NCBI GenBank assembly: GCA_028289195.1
Contig: JANQQR010000002.1
Coordinates: 248,001-312,000 of the forward strand
DNA: 64,000 nt
Origin: Phycisphaerales bacterium
Lineage (GTDB): Bacteria; Planctomycetota; Phycisphaerae; Phycisphaerales; UBA1924
Direction of reading: 5' to 3'
Shown: piece after piece, positions 36,772-45,592 of the stretch
How the letters are laid out: every line of letters begins with the position of its first letter
How positions within the stretch are numbered: the stretch's first letter is position 1
Translations under genes and position numbers: made by a program
The notes under the pieces: generated by a model
Database searches by the model: none
What the model saw: only the letters and a program-made list of their open reading frames with translations
Told to the model about the DNA's origin: nothing

Positions 36772-37812
36772 CTACCCCGCCTGCGCGCTGACCGTCAGGG
36801 GCACCGCGCCGTACAGCGTTTCGGTGATCTCCGGAGGCTTGATACGGATCCGTCTGTCCTTCGGGTCGATATCGCGCTCGCGCATCAGACGCTTCAGCGA
36901 TACCGGCAGGTCGAACTCGGTGTCCTCGAGACGCACGTCTCGCAGCACAATCTCGCCGCCGAACCGCTCCAGCAGCGTGCGGCAGAGCTCGGCGACCAGG
37001 TCCTCGGGGGCCGAAGCCCCGGCGGTCACCAACACCGTTTCATCGCCCATGAACCGGTCGAGGTCCAGCTCGGTCACATCATCGATCAGGATCGCGTCGA
37101 CGCCCGCGTTGCGGCTGATCTCGGTCAGCCGGACCGAGTTCGAGCTGTTCTTGGAGCCGATCACGAGCACCACGTCGCTCTCGGGCGCGATCTGGCGAAC
37201 CGCATGCTGCCGGTTCGTCGTTGCGTAGCAGATGTCGCTGTGGGGGGGGCGCTTGATATTCGGGAATGCGTGCGTGAGCGCGTCGATGATCACCTGAGCG
37301 TCGTCGGTGCTGAGGGTCGTCTGGGTCAGGTATACCAGTCGCTCAGGGTCATCGATCCTGAGCCCCGGGATGTCGTCGGGCGACTCGACCACCTGGATCG
37401 AGTCCGGTGCCTCGCCGCGAGTGCCGACCACCTCCTGGTGATTCGCGTGCCCGATGAGCAGAATCTGGTAGCCCTGCCTGGCGTACCGGATCGCCTCCAT
37501 ATGGACCTTCGTCACCAGGGGGCACGTCGCGTCGACGCTCCGCAGATTCCGTTCGGCCGCCTCCTCGCGGACACGCGGGGAGATCCCGTGGGCGCTGAAC
37601 ACCACGAGCGAGCCCTCGGGGACCTCGGCCACGTCCTCAACGAACGTCACCCCGCGGCTGCGAAACCGGTCCACCACGTGCTTGTTGTGCACGATCTCGT
37701 GATAGACGTACACCGGCTCGTCCGGGCACAGATCGATGAGTTGATCGACGACGTCGATCGCCATGTGGACGCCGGCGCAGAAGCCGCGAGGGTTGGCCAG
37801 AAGGATCCGCAT
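36772..37812 (-). CDS. ispH: 4-hydroxy-3-methylbut-2-enyl diphosphate reductase
   Basis: 346 residues. The three conserved cluster Cys are visible: GFCAGV near the start, DATCPLVTKVH near 100, and ICYATTNRQHAV near 200. Last enzyme of the MEP pathway, producing IPP and DMAPP using an Fe-S cluster. It is divergent from hpnC, the squalene operon, with about 110 bp between starts, so the two may share a control region. rlmN follows 10 bp downstream. Confidence 0.95.
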   Translation of the reverse strand: MRILLANPRGFCAGVHMAIDVVDQLIDLCPDEPVYVYHEIVHNKHVVDRFRSRGVTFVEDVAEVPEGSLVVFSAHGISPRVREEAAERNLRSVDATCPLVTKVHMEAIRYARQGYQILLIGHANHQEVVGTRGEAPDSIQVVESPDDIPGLRIDDPERLVYLTQTTLSTDDAQVIIDALTHAFPNIKRPPHSDICYATTNRQHAVRQIAPESDVVLVIGSKNSSNSVRLTEISRNAGVDAILIDDVTELDLDRFMGDETVLVTAGASAPEDLVAELCRTLLERFGGEIVLRDVRLEDTEFDLPVSLKRLMRERDIDPKDRRIRIKPPEITETLYGAVPLTVSAQAG

Positions 37813-37923
37813 TCGCAGTAGTCTCTTCGTCTGGGAGATGAACGGTGCAGGGGCGTTTCCCGCGGGCGCCGTCTGCGCCTATTCCCCGCCGGATGATAGC
37901 ATCGCTCCGGCTCCCGACCTTGA

Positions 37924-38952
37924 ATGGGGTACATGACAGCGGCGACGTCGCTCATCTCGCAGCTCGACTCGTTCGGCCCGCAGGCCGAGCCCGCCTCCCC
38001 CGCGCTCTCGCAGGACGACGCGTGGCGTTACGTCCGCGAGCTTTCGCTCGGCCACTACGAGAACTTCTCGGTCCTCTCCCGGCTCGTGCCCGAGCACCTG
38101 CGTGACGATTTCGCGAGCGTCTACAGCTACTGCCGGTGGTCGGATGACCTCGGAGATGAAACCGGCTCGGACGAGGCCGCCCGGGAGCGGTCGCTCGAGC
38201 TCCTCGGATGGTGGCGCCAGGAACTCCGGCGGTGCTTCAGCGTCGCCGCCGGCGAAACCGACGCCGGCACCCTCCGCCACCCTGTGTTCATCACACTCAG
38301 CGAGACCGCTCGCCGGCGCGAGCTGTCTATCGAGCCTTTCGAGCATCTCATCGACGCGTTCGAGCAGGACCAGCGGGTCACCCAGTACGAGACGTGGGAT
38401 CAGCTCGTCGGGTACTGCACCCGAAGCGCCGATCCCGTCGGGCGGATCGTGCTCGCCCTCGCCGGGCACAACGGGTCCAAGCCCGGCGACGCGGAGCTGA
38501 TCGCGATGAGCGACGCGACGTGCACGGCGCTGCAGCTGACGAACTTCTGGCAGGATGTGCGCCGCGACCTCTTCGAGCGTGCCCGCGTGTACCTGCCGTC
38601 GGCGGAAACCGGCGTCTCGCCCGACACTCTGCGAGCGTGGGCCCGGACGCCCGACGACCCGGGCGCCCGCGTCCCGTTCATTAAGGCGCTCCGGCCGCTC
38701 GTCGAGCGGACGCGCGGGCTGTTCGAGAAAGGCCGTCCCCTGCCCGCGGCGCTCGCCGGAGAGATGAGCCCCGTGGTCTGGCTGTTCGGAGCCGGAGGCG
38801 AGTCGGTGCTGAGCGCCGTTGAGCGCGCCGGCTGCGCGACGCTGTGGTCACGCCCCAAGCTCACCCGGAGGCGGAAAGCATCGCTGGTCGCGCGAGCGTG
38901 GTGGCTGTCGCGCGCCGGGGCTTGGAGATCGAAGCCGGGGGGCGTGGCATGA
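37924..38952 (+). CDS. hpnC: Squalene synthase subunit HpnC (hydroxysqualene formation)
   Basis: 342 residues; ATG 37,933, preceded by GGGG, is an equally possible start. It has the first Asp-rich motif YCRWSDDLGDE and the second NFWQDVRRD of the squalene/phytoene synthase family. HpnC converts presqualene diphosphate to hydroxysqualene in the three-enzyme bacterial route. It overlaps hpnD by 4 bp. The C-terminus is Arg-rich. Confidence 0.9.
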   Translation: MGYMTAATSLISQLDSFGPQAEPASPALSQDDAWRYVRELSLGHYENFSVLSRLVPEHLRDDFASVYSYCRWSDDLGDETGSDEAARERSLELLGWWRQELRRCFSVAAGETDAGTLRHPVFITLSETARRRELSIEPFEHLIDAFEQDQRVTQYETWDQLVGYCTRSADPVGRIVLALAGHNGSKPGDAELIAMSDATCTALQLTNFWQDVRRDLFERARVYLPSAETGVSPDTLRAWARTPDDPGARVPFIKALRPLVERTRGLFEKGRPLPAALAGEMSPVVWLFGAGGESVLSAVERAGCATLWSRPKLTRRRKASLVARAWWLSRAGAWRSKPGGVA

Positions 38953-39893
38953 ACGATGCGCTCCGCGAGGCCTACGCCCATTGCGCAGCGATCACGCGCC
39001 GGCGGGCCCGGAATTTCTACTACGGGCTGCGACTCACGCCCGAGCCCAAGCGGTCAGCGCTGTACTCGGTCTACGCCTGGATGCGCCGAGCCGACGACTC
39101 GGTCGACGAAGCCGGTGACCCGGAAGAGAAGCGGGCGCGCCTCGACCAGGTCCGGCGCGACCTCGAGCGCGTGCTCGACGGCGGCACCGAAGCAGCGCCC
39201 GCCGCCGACCCCGTGCTCCTCGCGCTCGCCCACACGGTCGAGTCCTTCGAACTGGACCGCCAGGATCTCCGCCACCTGCTGCGTGGGCTCGAGACAGACC
39301 TGGAGCTCGAAGCGCGATCGGACGGATCCGGCGACCCTCTGTACGTCTGCGACTCTGAGTCCGATCTCGAGGCCTATTGCTACGACGTGGCGTCGACCGT
39401 GGGGCGAATCAGCGTCACCATCTGGGGGCTCAGGCCCGGAGTGGATCGAGAGCACGCCCTCGCGCTCGCCGCGCGGCGCGGATACGCGTTCCAGTTCACG
39501 AACGTCTTGCGCGACTTCGCCGAGGATTACGACGAAGGGCGCATCTATCTGCCCGGCAGCGCCTTCCGGGAGGCCGGGATTACCCCGTCGCAGCTCCGCG
39601 CCTGGGATCCCGCCGAGGCCAGCGAGGCGCTCATCCGCTCGATCGGCAGCCGGGCCCGCGAGCACTACGACGGGTCGGCTAGCCTCGACGCGTTGCTCGA
39701 CCCAGCAAGCCTGCCCGCGATGCGCACGATGACGCGGATCTACGCCGGCTTGCTCGACCTGATCGAAGCTGATCCCAGCCGCATCGTCGGGCCAAAGCGG
39801 GTGCGCCTCCAATCGGTTACCAAGGCGGGGATCGCCATCAGGTCCGTCATCGGGTCGTGGCGCGCCGAGCGGGAGCCGGCTCCGGCGCCATGA
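38949..39893 (+). CDS. hpnD: Presqualene diphosphate synthase HpnD
   Basis: 314 residues from ATG 38,949, overlapping the hpnC stop (ATGA); the frame open back to 38,844 lies inside hpnC. Motifs YAWMRRADDSVDEAGD and NVLRDFAEDYDEGRIYLP are the two Asp clusters of head-to-head prenyl condensing enzymes. It joins two FPP to presqualene diphosphate. Coupled to hpnE by a second ATGA overlap. Confidence 0.92.
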   Translation: MNDALREAYAHCAAITRRRARNFYYGLRLTPEPKRSALYSVYAWMRRADDSVDEAGDPEEKRARLDQVRRDLERVLDGGTEAAPAADPVLLALAHTVESFELDRQDLRHLLRGLETDLELEARSDGSGDPLYVCDSESDLEAYCYDVASTVGRISVTIWGLRPGVDREHALALAARRGYAFQFTNVLRDFAEDYDEGRIYLPGSAFREAGITPSQLRAWDPAEASEALIRSIGSRAREHYDGSASLDALLDPASLPAMRTMTRIYAGLLDLIEADPSRIVGPKRVRLQSVTKAGIAIRSVIGSWRAEREPAPAP

Positions 39894-41299
39894 GCCACAG
39901 CGACGCGGTCATCGTCGTCGGAGGCGGCATCGCGGGGATCGCGTGCGCCTCCCGTCTGGCCCGCGCCGGCGTGAGCGTGACACTGCTCGAAACCCGCAAG
40001 AAGCTCGGCGGTCGAGCGACATCGTTCAACGACACGCGCACCGGGCTGACGATCGACAACTGCCAGCACGTCGCCATGGGCTGCTGCACGAACTACCTCC
40101 GGTTCTGCGACGAACTCGGCGTCCGGGACAAGATCACTTGGCTCCGCGAGACGCACTGGATCGAGCCCGGCGGGCGCCTCACCACGATGCGTCCCGGCCC
40201 GCTTCCCGCGCCGTTCCACCTGACGGGCGCATTCCTGCGCGCCGCGTTCCTGAGCGTGCCCGAGAAAGTCGCGATCGCACGTGCGATGAACGCCATCCTG
40301 AGAACGGATCGGTTCAGAGAACGCACGCGGACTTTCGCGGAGTGGCTCGCCGAGCGCGGCCAGCCCGAATCCGTAATCGAGAAATTCTGGACGCCGGTCA
40401 CCGTCAGCGCGTGCAACCTCACGGTCGAGCGCGTGAGCGCATCGTCGGCGTTGCACGTGTTCCAGGAGGGGTTCTTGGCCCATCGCGACGCAGCGCTCGT
40501 CGGCGTCGCGTCTGTCCCGCTCGTCGAACTCTACGACCCCGCTGAGGAGCTCATCGCTGACTCCGGCGGCGAGGTCCGTCTCGGCACAGGTGTCGAGGAA
40601 GTGGGGGAGCGCTACGTTGTGACCACCGGCGGTGAACGCCTCGAAGGCCAGCGCGTCGTCTGTGCGCTCCCGTGCGAGCGAGCGATGAAGGTCGTTACGG
40701 ACGATTTGCAAGCGGGGGACGCTCGATTCGCCGCAATGAAGCGCATCGAGCACAGCCCGATCCTCGGAGTGCACCTCGTCTTCGATCGCTCTGTGCTGCC
40801 CGTCCACTCTGCCGTGCTGGTCGGGCGACCGACGCAGTGGCTCTTCCGCAAGCAGGGCGACCCGCTGGGCAGCCATATCCACGCGGTGATCAGCGCCGCC
40901 GACGAGTGGGTCGCACTCGACGAGGCGGAGATCGGCCGGCGGGTGCTCGAAGACATCCACGCCTGCCTTCCCGGCTCCGTGTTCGCCCGGGTGTTGAGCG
41001 TCCGAGCCGTCAAGGAAAAGCGGGCGACGTTCGCCCCGACCCCGCTCGTCGAACTCGAGCGTCCCCCTTTGCTCGGCGCGGATGGCGCCGGCGGGCTCGT
41101 TCTCGCGGGTGACTACGTCCAGAGCGGATGGCCGGCGACGATGGAAGGCGCAGCGCGCACCGGGTTCATGGCAGCCGCGGCGGTTCTCGGCGACGACCCT
41201 CGGGACGCCCTGGTCCCACCGCTCCGGGCGGGCGCGGTGGCACGACGGGTAGCGCAGCACTGCACAACCCCGGCTCGATTCGAGGTTGGCGTCAACTGA
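39890..41299 (+). CDS. hpnE: Hydroxysqualene dehydroxylase HpnE
   Basis: 469 residues from ATG 39,890, overlapping the hpnD stop by 4 bp. FAD Rossmann motif VVGGGIAGIACASRLA at the N-terminus. Family stretches GGRATSF and DNCQHVAMGC follow, and a C-terminal FAD segment LVLAGDYVQSGWPATMEGA. It reduces hydroxysqualene to squalene, completing HpnCDE. Squalene-hopene cyclase is not in this window. Confidence 0.93.
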   Translation: MSHSDAVIVVGGGIAGIACASRLARAGVSVTLLETRKKLGGRATSFNDTRTGLTIDNCQHVAMGCCTNYLRFCDELGVRDKITWLRETHWIEPGGRLTTMRPGPLPAPFHLTGAFLRAAFLSVPEKVAIARAMNAILRTDRFRERTRTFAEWLAERGQPESVIEKFWTPVTVSACNLTVERVSASSALHVFQEGFLAHRDAALVGVASVPLVELYDPAEELIADSGGEVRLGTGVEEVGERYVVTTGGERLEGQRVVCALPCERAMKVVTDDLQAGDARFAAMKRIEHSPILGVHLVFDRSVLPVHSAVLVGRPTQWLFRKQGDPLGSHIHAVISAADEWVALDEAEIGRRVLEDIHACLPGSVFARVLSVRAVKEKRATFAPTPLVELERPPLLGADGAGGLVLAGDYVQSGWPATMEGAARTGFMAAAAVLGDDPRDALVPPLRAGAVARRVAQHCTTPARFEVGVN

Positions 41300-41314
41300 T
41301 TGTCGGTTCGGGCG

Positions 41315-41689
41315 TCAACCCTTGCGGGGAGTCGCGACGCTGGCGCCCGTGGCGACCTCGACGAGAGCGTCGAACGTCGCGGGATCCTCGATCGCGATCT
41401 GGCTCAGCATCTTGCGATTGAGCACGACGCCAGCGAGCTTGAGACCATTCATGAACAGCGAGTAGCGGGTCCCACGCATGCGGCACGCCGCGGTGATGCG
41501 GGTGATCCACAGGCGACGCATGTCGCGCTTGCGCTGGCGACGGTCGCGCCAGGAGTACTGGCCGGCCTTCATCAGCGCGACCTTGGCCTGCTGGAAGTGG
41601 CGACTCTTGGTGCCGTAGTAGCCCCGCGCCTGGCGGAGGACTCTCTTGTGCTTGCGCTTTCGTGCTGCGCCGTAGCTCACGCGTGGCAT
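41315..41689 (-). CDS. rplT: 50S ribosomal protein L20
   Basis: 124 residues, very basic. Characteristic N-terminus with Arg/Lys-rich helix (RKRKHKRVLRQARGYYG) and SYRDRRQRKRDMR-like segment, then LWITRITAACR. It binds 23S rRNA early in assembly. It lies 118 bp after rpmI on the same strand. infC, which often precedes the pair, is absent. Confidence 0.96.
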   Translation of the reverse strand: MPRVSYGAARKRKHKRVLRQARGYYGTKSRHFQQAKVALMKAGQYSWRDRRQRKRDMRRLWITRITAACRMRGTRYSLFMNGLKLAGVVLNRKMLSQIAIEDPATFDALVEVATGASVATPRKG

Positions 41690-41807
41690 GGGCTCGTTCT
41701 CCTGCGTGGTGCCCGTCGGAGCGGCTGTCTATTGAGCCGTGCTTTTGGTCCCGGCGGGCAGGTTCGGATAGTCCCGAGGCACCGGAGTGGATCGGGGAGA
41801 ATTCTGT

Positions 41808-42107
41808 TTACGCGCTCGCAGCGGCCTCTTTGGCCTTTGCTCGCATCTCGGCCCGCTCCTGAGGAGACGGGTTCCGGCGGATCGACGATCGCGGCTGGCT
41901 CGCGCCGCGAAGGCGACGGAACAGCAGCTTCGACATCCGCTTGGTGTCCGCCGATTCCATGTACCCGCCGCCGCGCAGGCGACGCAGGCGATCCGGGCTC
42001 TTGGCGGAACGGAGGTGCTTGTAGCCGGCTTTGTTGTAGCGCACCTTGCCGGTCTTGGTGATCCTGATGCGCTTGAGCAGGCCCTTGTGGGTCTTGACCT
42101 TCGGCAT
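41808..42107 (-). CDS. rpmI: 50S ribosomal protein L35, long form
   Basis: 99 residues from ATG 42,107 (MPKVKTHKGLLKR, the invariant family start). The L35 core (about 1-65) is typical. About 30 extra C-terminal residues (SIRRNPSPQERAEMRAKAKE) make a basic, helical tail not found in the usual 65-residue protein. The frame is open upstream to 42,188 but the preceding residues are not conserved. Confidence 0.92.
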   Translation of the reverse strand: MPKVKTHKGLLKRIRITKTGKVRYNKAGYKHLRSAKSPDRLRRLRGGGYMESADTKRMSKLLFRRLRGASQPRSSIRRNPSPQERAEMRAKAKEAAASA

Positions 42108-42224
42108 TGCCGGCCTCTGCGGGATTCGCGAAAGAGTGGTTCGTGCCTCCCCGGGGGCCCGGGAAAGCGAGCCGCAGAGTGTACCCAAACCCCCTCAGGC
42201 GTCAACCAGAGCCGGAACTGAGCG

Positions 42225-43463
42225 TCAGGGGCCGACGAACGCGTCGTTCGGGGAATCGGCACGCTCCGTGCCCTGGAGACGGAGGAGCCCGGCCTTGCCT
42301 TCCAGGGGCGTCGGGATCCAGAGGTTGTCTCCCGTGCGCAGAAACGGGGTCTCGAAGAACGACACCCGCCCGTCGGCGAAGAGGACGTTCTGCCCTCGCG
42401 ACGGGTGATTCAGGCTGTTGGCTGTCGGGAGGAACGCCTCGCCCCGCATCGCACGCTTCACCACGGGTGACCGGTCGGTCAGCACGACCTGCTCGGCGTG
42501 CTCGCCCCACTGGGGAGCGGTGCGGAAGAGCAGGTAGCTGAACGACACCTCGTCATGCGTCCGCCAGTCTCGGGCGTCTTCATCAACCTCGTGCTGCGGT
42601 GCCGAGGGGTTTCCGGGGCTGGAGAGGTCGTGCATCGAGGCGTAATCCTGGCTGACGAGGGTGTACAGGTTCGCCGAATGGGACGAATCCGACTCACCCA
42701 CGTCCCACCACGGGCCCTGGACCAGCGAGGCCCGCGGGGCCGAGGGAAGCTTGCCCCCGTTGTCGGCAGCGTAGAGCGTGAACCCGATCGACGAGCGCGA
42801 GAGGTTCGCCTGGCCCCCTGTGATCCGGGCGTGCTCCCGAACCCCGACCAGCAGCGGCCAGAGCACCCCAGCACCGATCAGCAGCACCGCGGCGATCGAG
42901 CCGAGGTCAGCCAGGCGCATCCCGAGGCCTCGCTTGGCCTCGAGTTCATTCCGCGCCGGGTCGAGGCGGAGGCGAGATCGCCGGTCTTCCTCGTCCGAAG
43001 CGATCCGGTCCATGGTCGAGCGGACGAGCCGGTCCCGGTCGTGCTCGTCGATCGACTGTGAGGGTCCGCCGAGAAGCCCGAGGAGCCCCGAGAGGACAGC
43101 GGGCCTGCGTCCTTCGGCAGTGCCGACGGACCACCCGGATTCCACGAATTCATCGATGACGGACTCATCGGCGGGCGACACCGAGGCGGTGGCCTGCTGG
43201 GGGCCGGAAATCCTCGCGACTGCTTCGGAGCGCGGGGCACGCAGCACGCGGGCCATCGTCACGTCGACCAGCACCTGCTTTTCTTCGGGGGTCGGCTGCT
43301 CGACCGGAGTGTCCAGCAAGCCCAGCAGGGCAAGGAGCTTGCGCGACCTGGCGTCCGCGGAGTCCGATGCGAATCCTCGCTGCACGAGAGCGTCCAGCAC
43401 CGTCGCATCCGAGTCACAAAGGCGATCGCTAGGCATCGGGTCGGCGTCCGTTCGATCAGTCAT
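42225..43463 (-). CDS. Anti-sigma-like membrane protein with H-X9-DG pseudopilin-like ectodomain
   Basis: 412 residues from ATG 43,463, which has GGGGGAG about 11 nt upstream; GTG 43,523 gives 432 residues and overlaps the sigma gene by 17 bp. The cytoplasmic part holds two tandem repeats of about 55 residues (VLDALVQRGF..LLALLGLLD and VIDEFVESGW..LSGLLGLLG). One TM segment (about 186-207) follows. The exterior part starts like a planctomycete prepilin-type domain (QANLSRSSIGFTLYAADNGGKLP pattern) and ends with NHPSRGQNVLFADGRVSF, an H-X9-DG motif. Its position directly behind an ECF sigma gene suggests it controls that sigma factor (inference). No zinc anti-sigma HxxxCxxC motif is seen. Confidence 0.68.
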   Translation of the reverse strand: MTDRTDADPMPSDRLCDSDATVLDALVQRGFASDSADARSRKLLALLGLLDTPVEQPTPEEKQVLVDVTMARVLRAPRSEAVARISGPQQATASVSPADESVIDEFVESGWSVGTAEGRRPAVLSGLLGLLGGPSQSIDEHDRDRLVRSTMDRIASDEEDRRSRLRLDPARNELEAKRGLGMRLADLGSIAAVLLIGAGVLWPLLVGVREHARITGGQANLSRSSIGFTLYAADNGGKLPSAPRASLVQGPWWDVGESDSSHSANLYTLVSQDYASMHDLSSPGNPSAPQHEVDEDARDWRTHDEVSFSYLLFRTAPQWGEHAEQVVLTDRSPVVKRAMRGEAFLPTANSLNHPSRGQNVLFADGRVSFFETPFLRTGDNLWIPTPLEGKAGLLRLQGTERADSPNDAFVGP

Positions 43464-43506
43464 GAGCTCGCGTGCTCCCCCATGTTCCTTCCCTGCTACG
43501 GCACGC

Positions 43507-44148
43507 TCATCGTCCGAGTTCACCGATTCCCCGGTCTTCTTCGTTCTCGGACCCCGCCCAGCCCTTGGCCACCGCTTCCCACTGCTTGGCGAAGCTCGCG
43601 ACCGCCGCGTGCAGGCGTGACTTCACCGTCCCCAGCGGGATCTCGAAGGCGTCGGCGATCTGGGCGTACGTGAGGCGCTGAAAGTAGGCGAGCAGCAGGA
43701 TCTCGCGCAGGCGTGGGGGCATCCCGTCGATCGCCTTCTGGACCAGCTCCGACAGCTCTTCGCTCTGCAGCCGGGCATCCAGATCCGGCATGTCGAGCTC
43801 GAGCAGATCGACGAGTGCGTCGCCGTCGCCCTCGCCCGCGCGGGTCGAGAGCGAGACGGCATTGCGCCGCTGTGCTTTGCGCAGAGCGTCACGGGCCTTA
43901 TTTGCCGCGATCGTGAACAGCCAGGGCTTGAAGCGACGCGTCGTGTCGAAGCTCTCGAGCGACTGGTGGACCTGGAGGAACGCGTCCTGGAAGACGTCCT
44001 CGGCCATCTCCCGTTGTCCGGTCATCCGGATCAGGAAGCGCAGCAGCGGGTCGTGGTAGCGCTCGATTAACACACGGAACGCAGCGGCATCCCCGTCGAG
44101 GGTGTCCTCGACCAGTTCTTCGTCGTTGCGTTCGATCGGATCGGGCAT
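43507..44148 (-). CDS. ECF RNA polymerase sigma factor
   Basis: 213 residues. Region 2 (about 22-90) with AEDVFQDAFLQVHQ and FKPWLFTIAANKARDALR. Region 4 (about 145-195) with LREILLLAYFQRLTYAQIAD and the helix-turn-helix GTVKSRLHAA. Regions 1.1 and 3 are absent, as expected for the ECF group. A charged Glu/Asp-rich spacer (about 105-140) is longer than usual. Followed closely by a membrane anti-sigma candidate. The hpnH gene is divergent upstream. Confidence 0.92.
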   Translation of the reverse strand: MPDPIERNDEELVEDTLDGDAAAFRVLIERYHDPLLRFLIRMTGQREMAEDVFQDAFLQVHQSLESFDTTRRFKPWLFTIAANKARDALRKAQRRNAVSLSTRAGEGDGDALVDLLELDMPDLDARLQSEELSELVQKAIDGMPPRLREILLLAYFQRLTYAQIADAFEIPLGTVKSRLHAAVASFAKQWEAVAKGWAGSENEEDRGIGELGR

Positions 44149-44349
44149 CTGTCTCCCTGCCCACCGGCACCCTGCTCGGTCTCTTATACAGCCCGCGTTG
44201 CCACAAAGTTTGGCCCAATCCGTCGCCTGGGCGCTCGGGCTCGGCGCCAGAGGTCATTATTGGCCACCCGGCCGCGTCGTCGATAGGATCCGCCGCTCGG
44301 CAGGGCCTCGTCGAGTGTGACCGAGGCCGAACCGCTTGCAGGAGAGTGC

Positions 44350-45504
44350 ATGGGCGTCCCCCTCAGCCAGATGTGGACCGTGGCCAGTTACGTGGTCGGT
44401 CAGAAGCTCCGCGGGAACAAGCGGTACCCGCTCGTGCTCATGCTCGAGCCGCTGTTCCGCTGCAATCTCGCCTGCGCCGGGTGCGGCAAGATCCAGTACC
44501 CGGCGCACATCCTCAAGCGCGAACTCAGCGTCGATCAGTGCCTCGGCGCGGTCGACGAATGCGGCGCACCGATGGTCTCCATCCCCGGCGGCGAGCCGCT
44601 GCTGCACCCCGATATCGGCGAGATCGTCGAGAAGCTGATCCAGCGGAAGAAGTACATCTACCTCTGCACCAACGCGATCTTGCTCAAGAAAAAACTCGAG
44701 GAAGGGCTGTTCAAGCCCAGCAAGTACCTCACCTTCAGTGTCCACATGGACGGCCTCGAGGAGCACCACGACTTCGCGGTGTGCCGCGAGGGCACCTACG
44801 AGAAGGCCTACAAGGGGATCAAACTCGCGGTCGATATGGGCTTCAGGGTCACCACGAACACGACACTCTTCGACGGTGCCGATCCGAACGCCGTCCGGTC
44901 GTTCTTCGACGAGATGATGGATCTCGGAGTCGAGGGCATGATGGTGTCGCCGGGGTACGCCTACCCCAAGGCGCCCGACCAGAAGTCGTTCCTCCGCGAG
45001 CGGACGCGAACCACTGACCTGTTCAAGATGATCCTGTCGAATCGCAAGAAGCGCTGGATCTTCAACCAGTCGCCGCTGTTCCTCGAGTTCCTCATGGGCA
45101 AGCGCGAGTACGAGTGCACGCCCTGGGGCAACCCGACCTTCAACATCTTCGGCTGGCAGAAGCCCTGCTACCTCGTGCAGGACGGCTACGTCGATTCATT
45201 CGCCGAACTCATGGAGCAGACCGACTGGGACAGCTGGGGCCGCGCATCGGGCAACCCCGCCTGCCAGCAGTGCATGGTCCACTGCGGTTATGAGCCGTCG
45301 GCGGTCGACCACACCTTCAGCTCGGTCGGAGGGCTCTGGGGGACGGTCAAGGCGATGCTCTCGAGCGGCTACTCAAGCCCGCAGGCAGCGAAGGAACTGG
45401 ACGAGGCCAAGGCCAAGCCCCACGGCCCCCTCGCACAGCTCGGTGTGACGATCGAGGGCAAGCCGCTCGAAAAGGGCGCGGCAGAGCCGATCGAAGCCGC
45501 GTGA
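44350..45504 (+). CDS. hpnH: Adenosyl-hopene transferase HpnH (radical SAM)
   Basis: 384 residues from ATG 44,350, with AGGAG 5 nt upstream; the frame to 44,317 adds 11 unconserved residues. Radical SAM motif CNLACAGC and family segments VSIPGGEPLLHP, FSVHMDGLEEHHD and GYAYPKAPDQ are present. A C-terminal Cys-rich portion (ACQQCMVHCGYEPSA) matches the HpnH family. It attaches adenosyl to diploptene, the first step of extended hopanoid synthesis, implying the organism makes C35 hopanoids. Confidence 0.92.
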   Translation: MGVPLSQMWTVASYVVGQKLRGNKRYPLVLMLEPLFRCNLACAGCGKIQYPAHILKRELSVDQCLGAVDECGAPMVSIPGGEPLLHPDIGEIVEKLIQRKKYIYLCTNAILLKKKLEEGLFKPSKYLTFSVHMDGLEEHHDFAVCREGTYEKAYKGIKLAVDMGFRVTTNTTLFDGADPNAVRSFFDEMMDLGVEGMMVSPGYAYPKAPDQKSFLRERTRTTDLFKMILSNRKKRWIFNQSPLFLEFLMGKREYECTPWGNPTFNIFGWQKPCYLVQDGYVDSFAELMEQTDWDSWGRASGNPACQQCMVHCGYEPSAVDHTFSSVGGLWGTVKAMLSSGYSSPQAAKELDEAKAKPHGPLAQLGVTIEGKPLEKGAAEPIEAA

Positions 45505-45592
45505 TTCGCGTTCCATCTCGAAGAATGCCTCGACCCGGTCATGCTCTGGGTGCAGGCTGTTCTTTGGAACCACCACACTTCCGGGATCGGAC

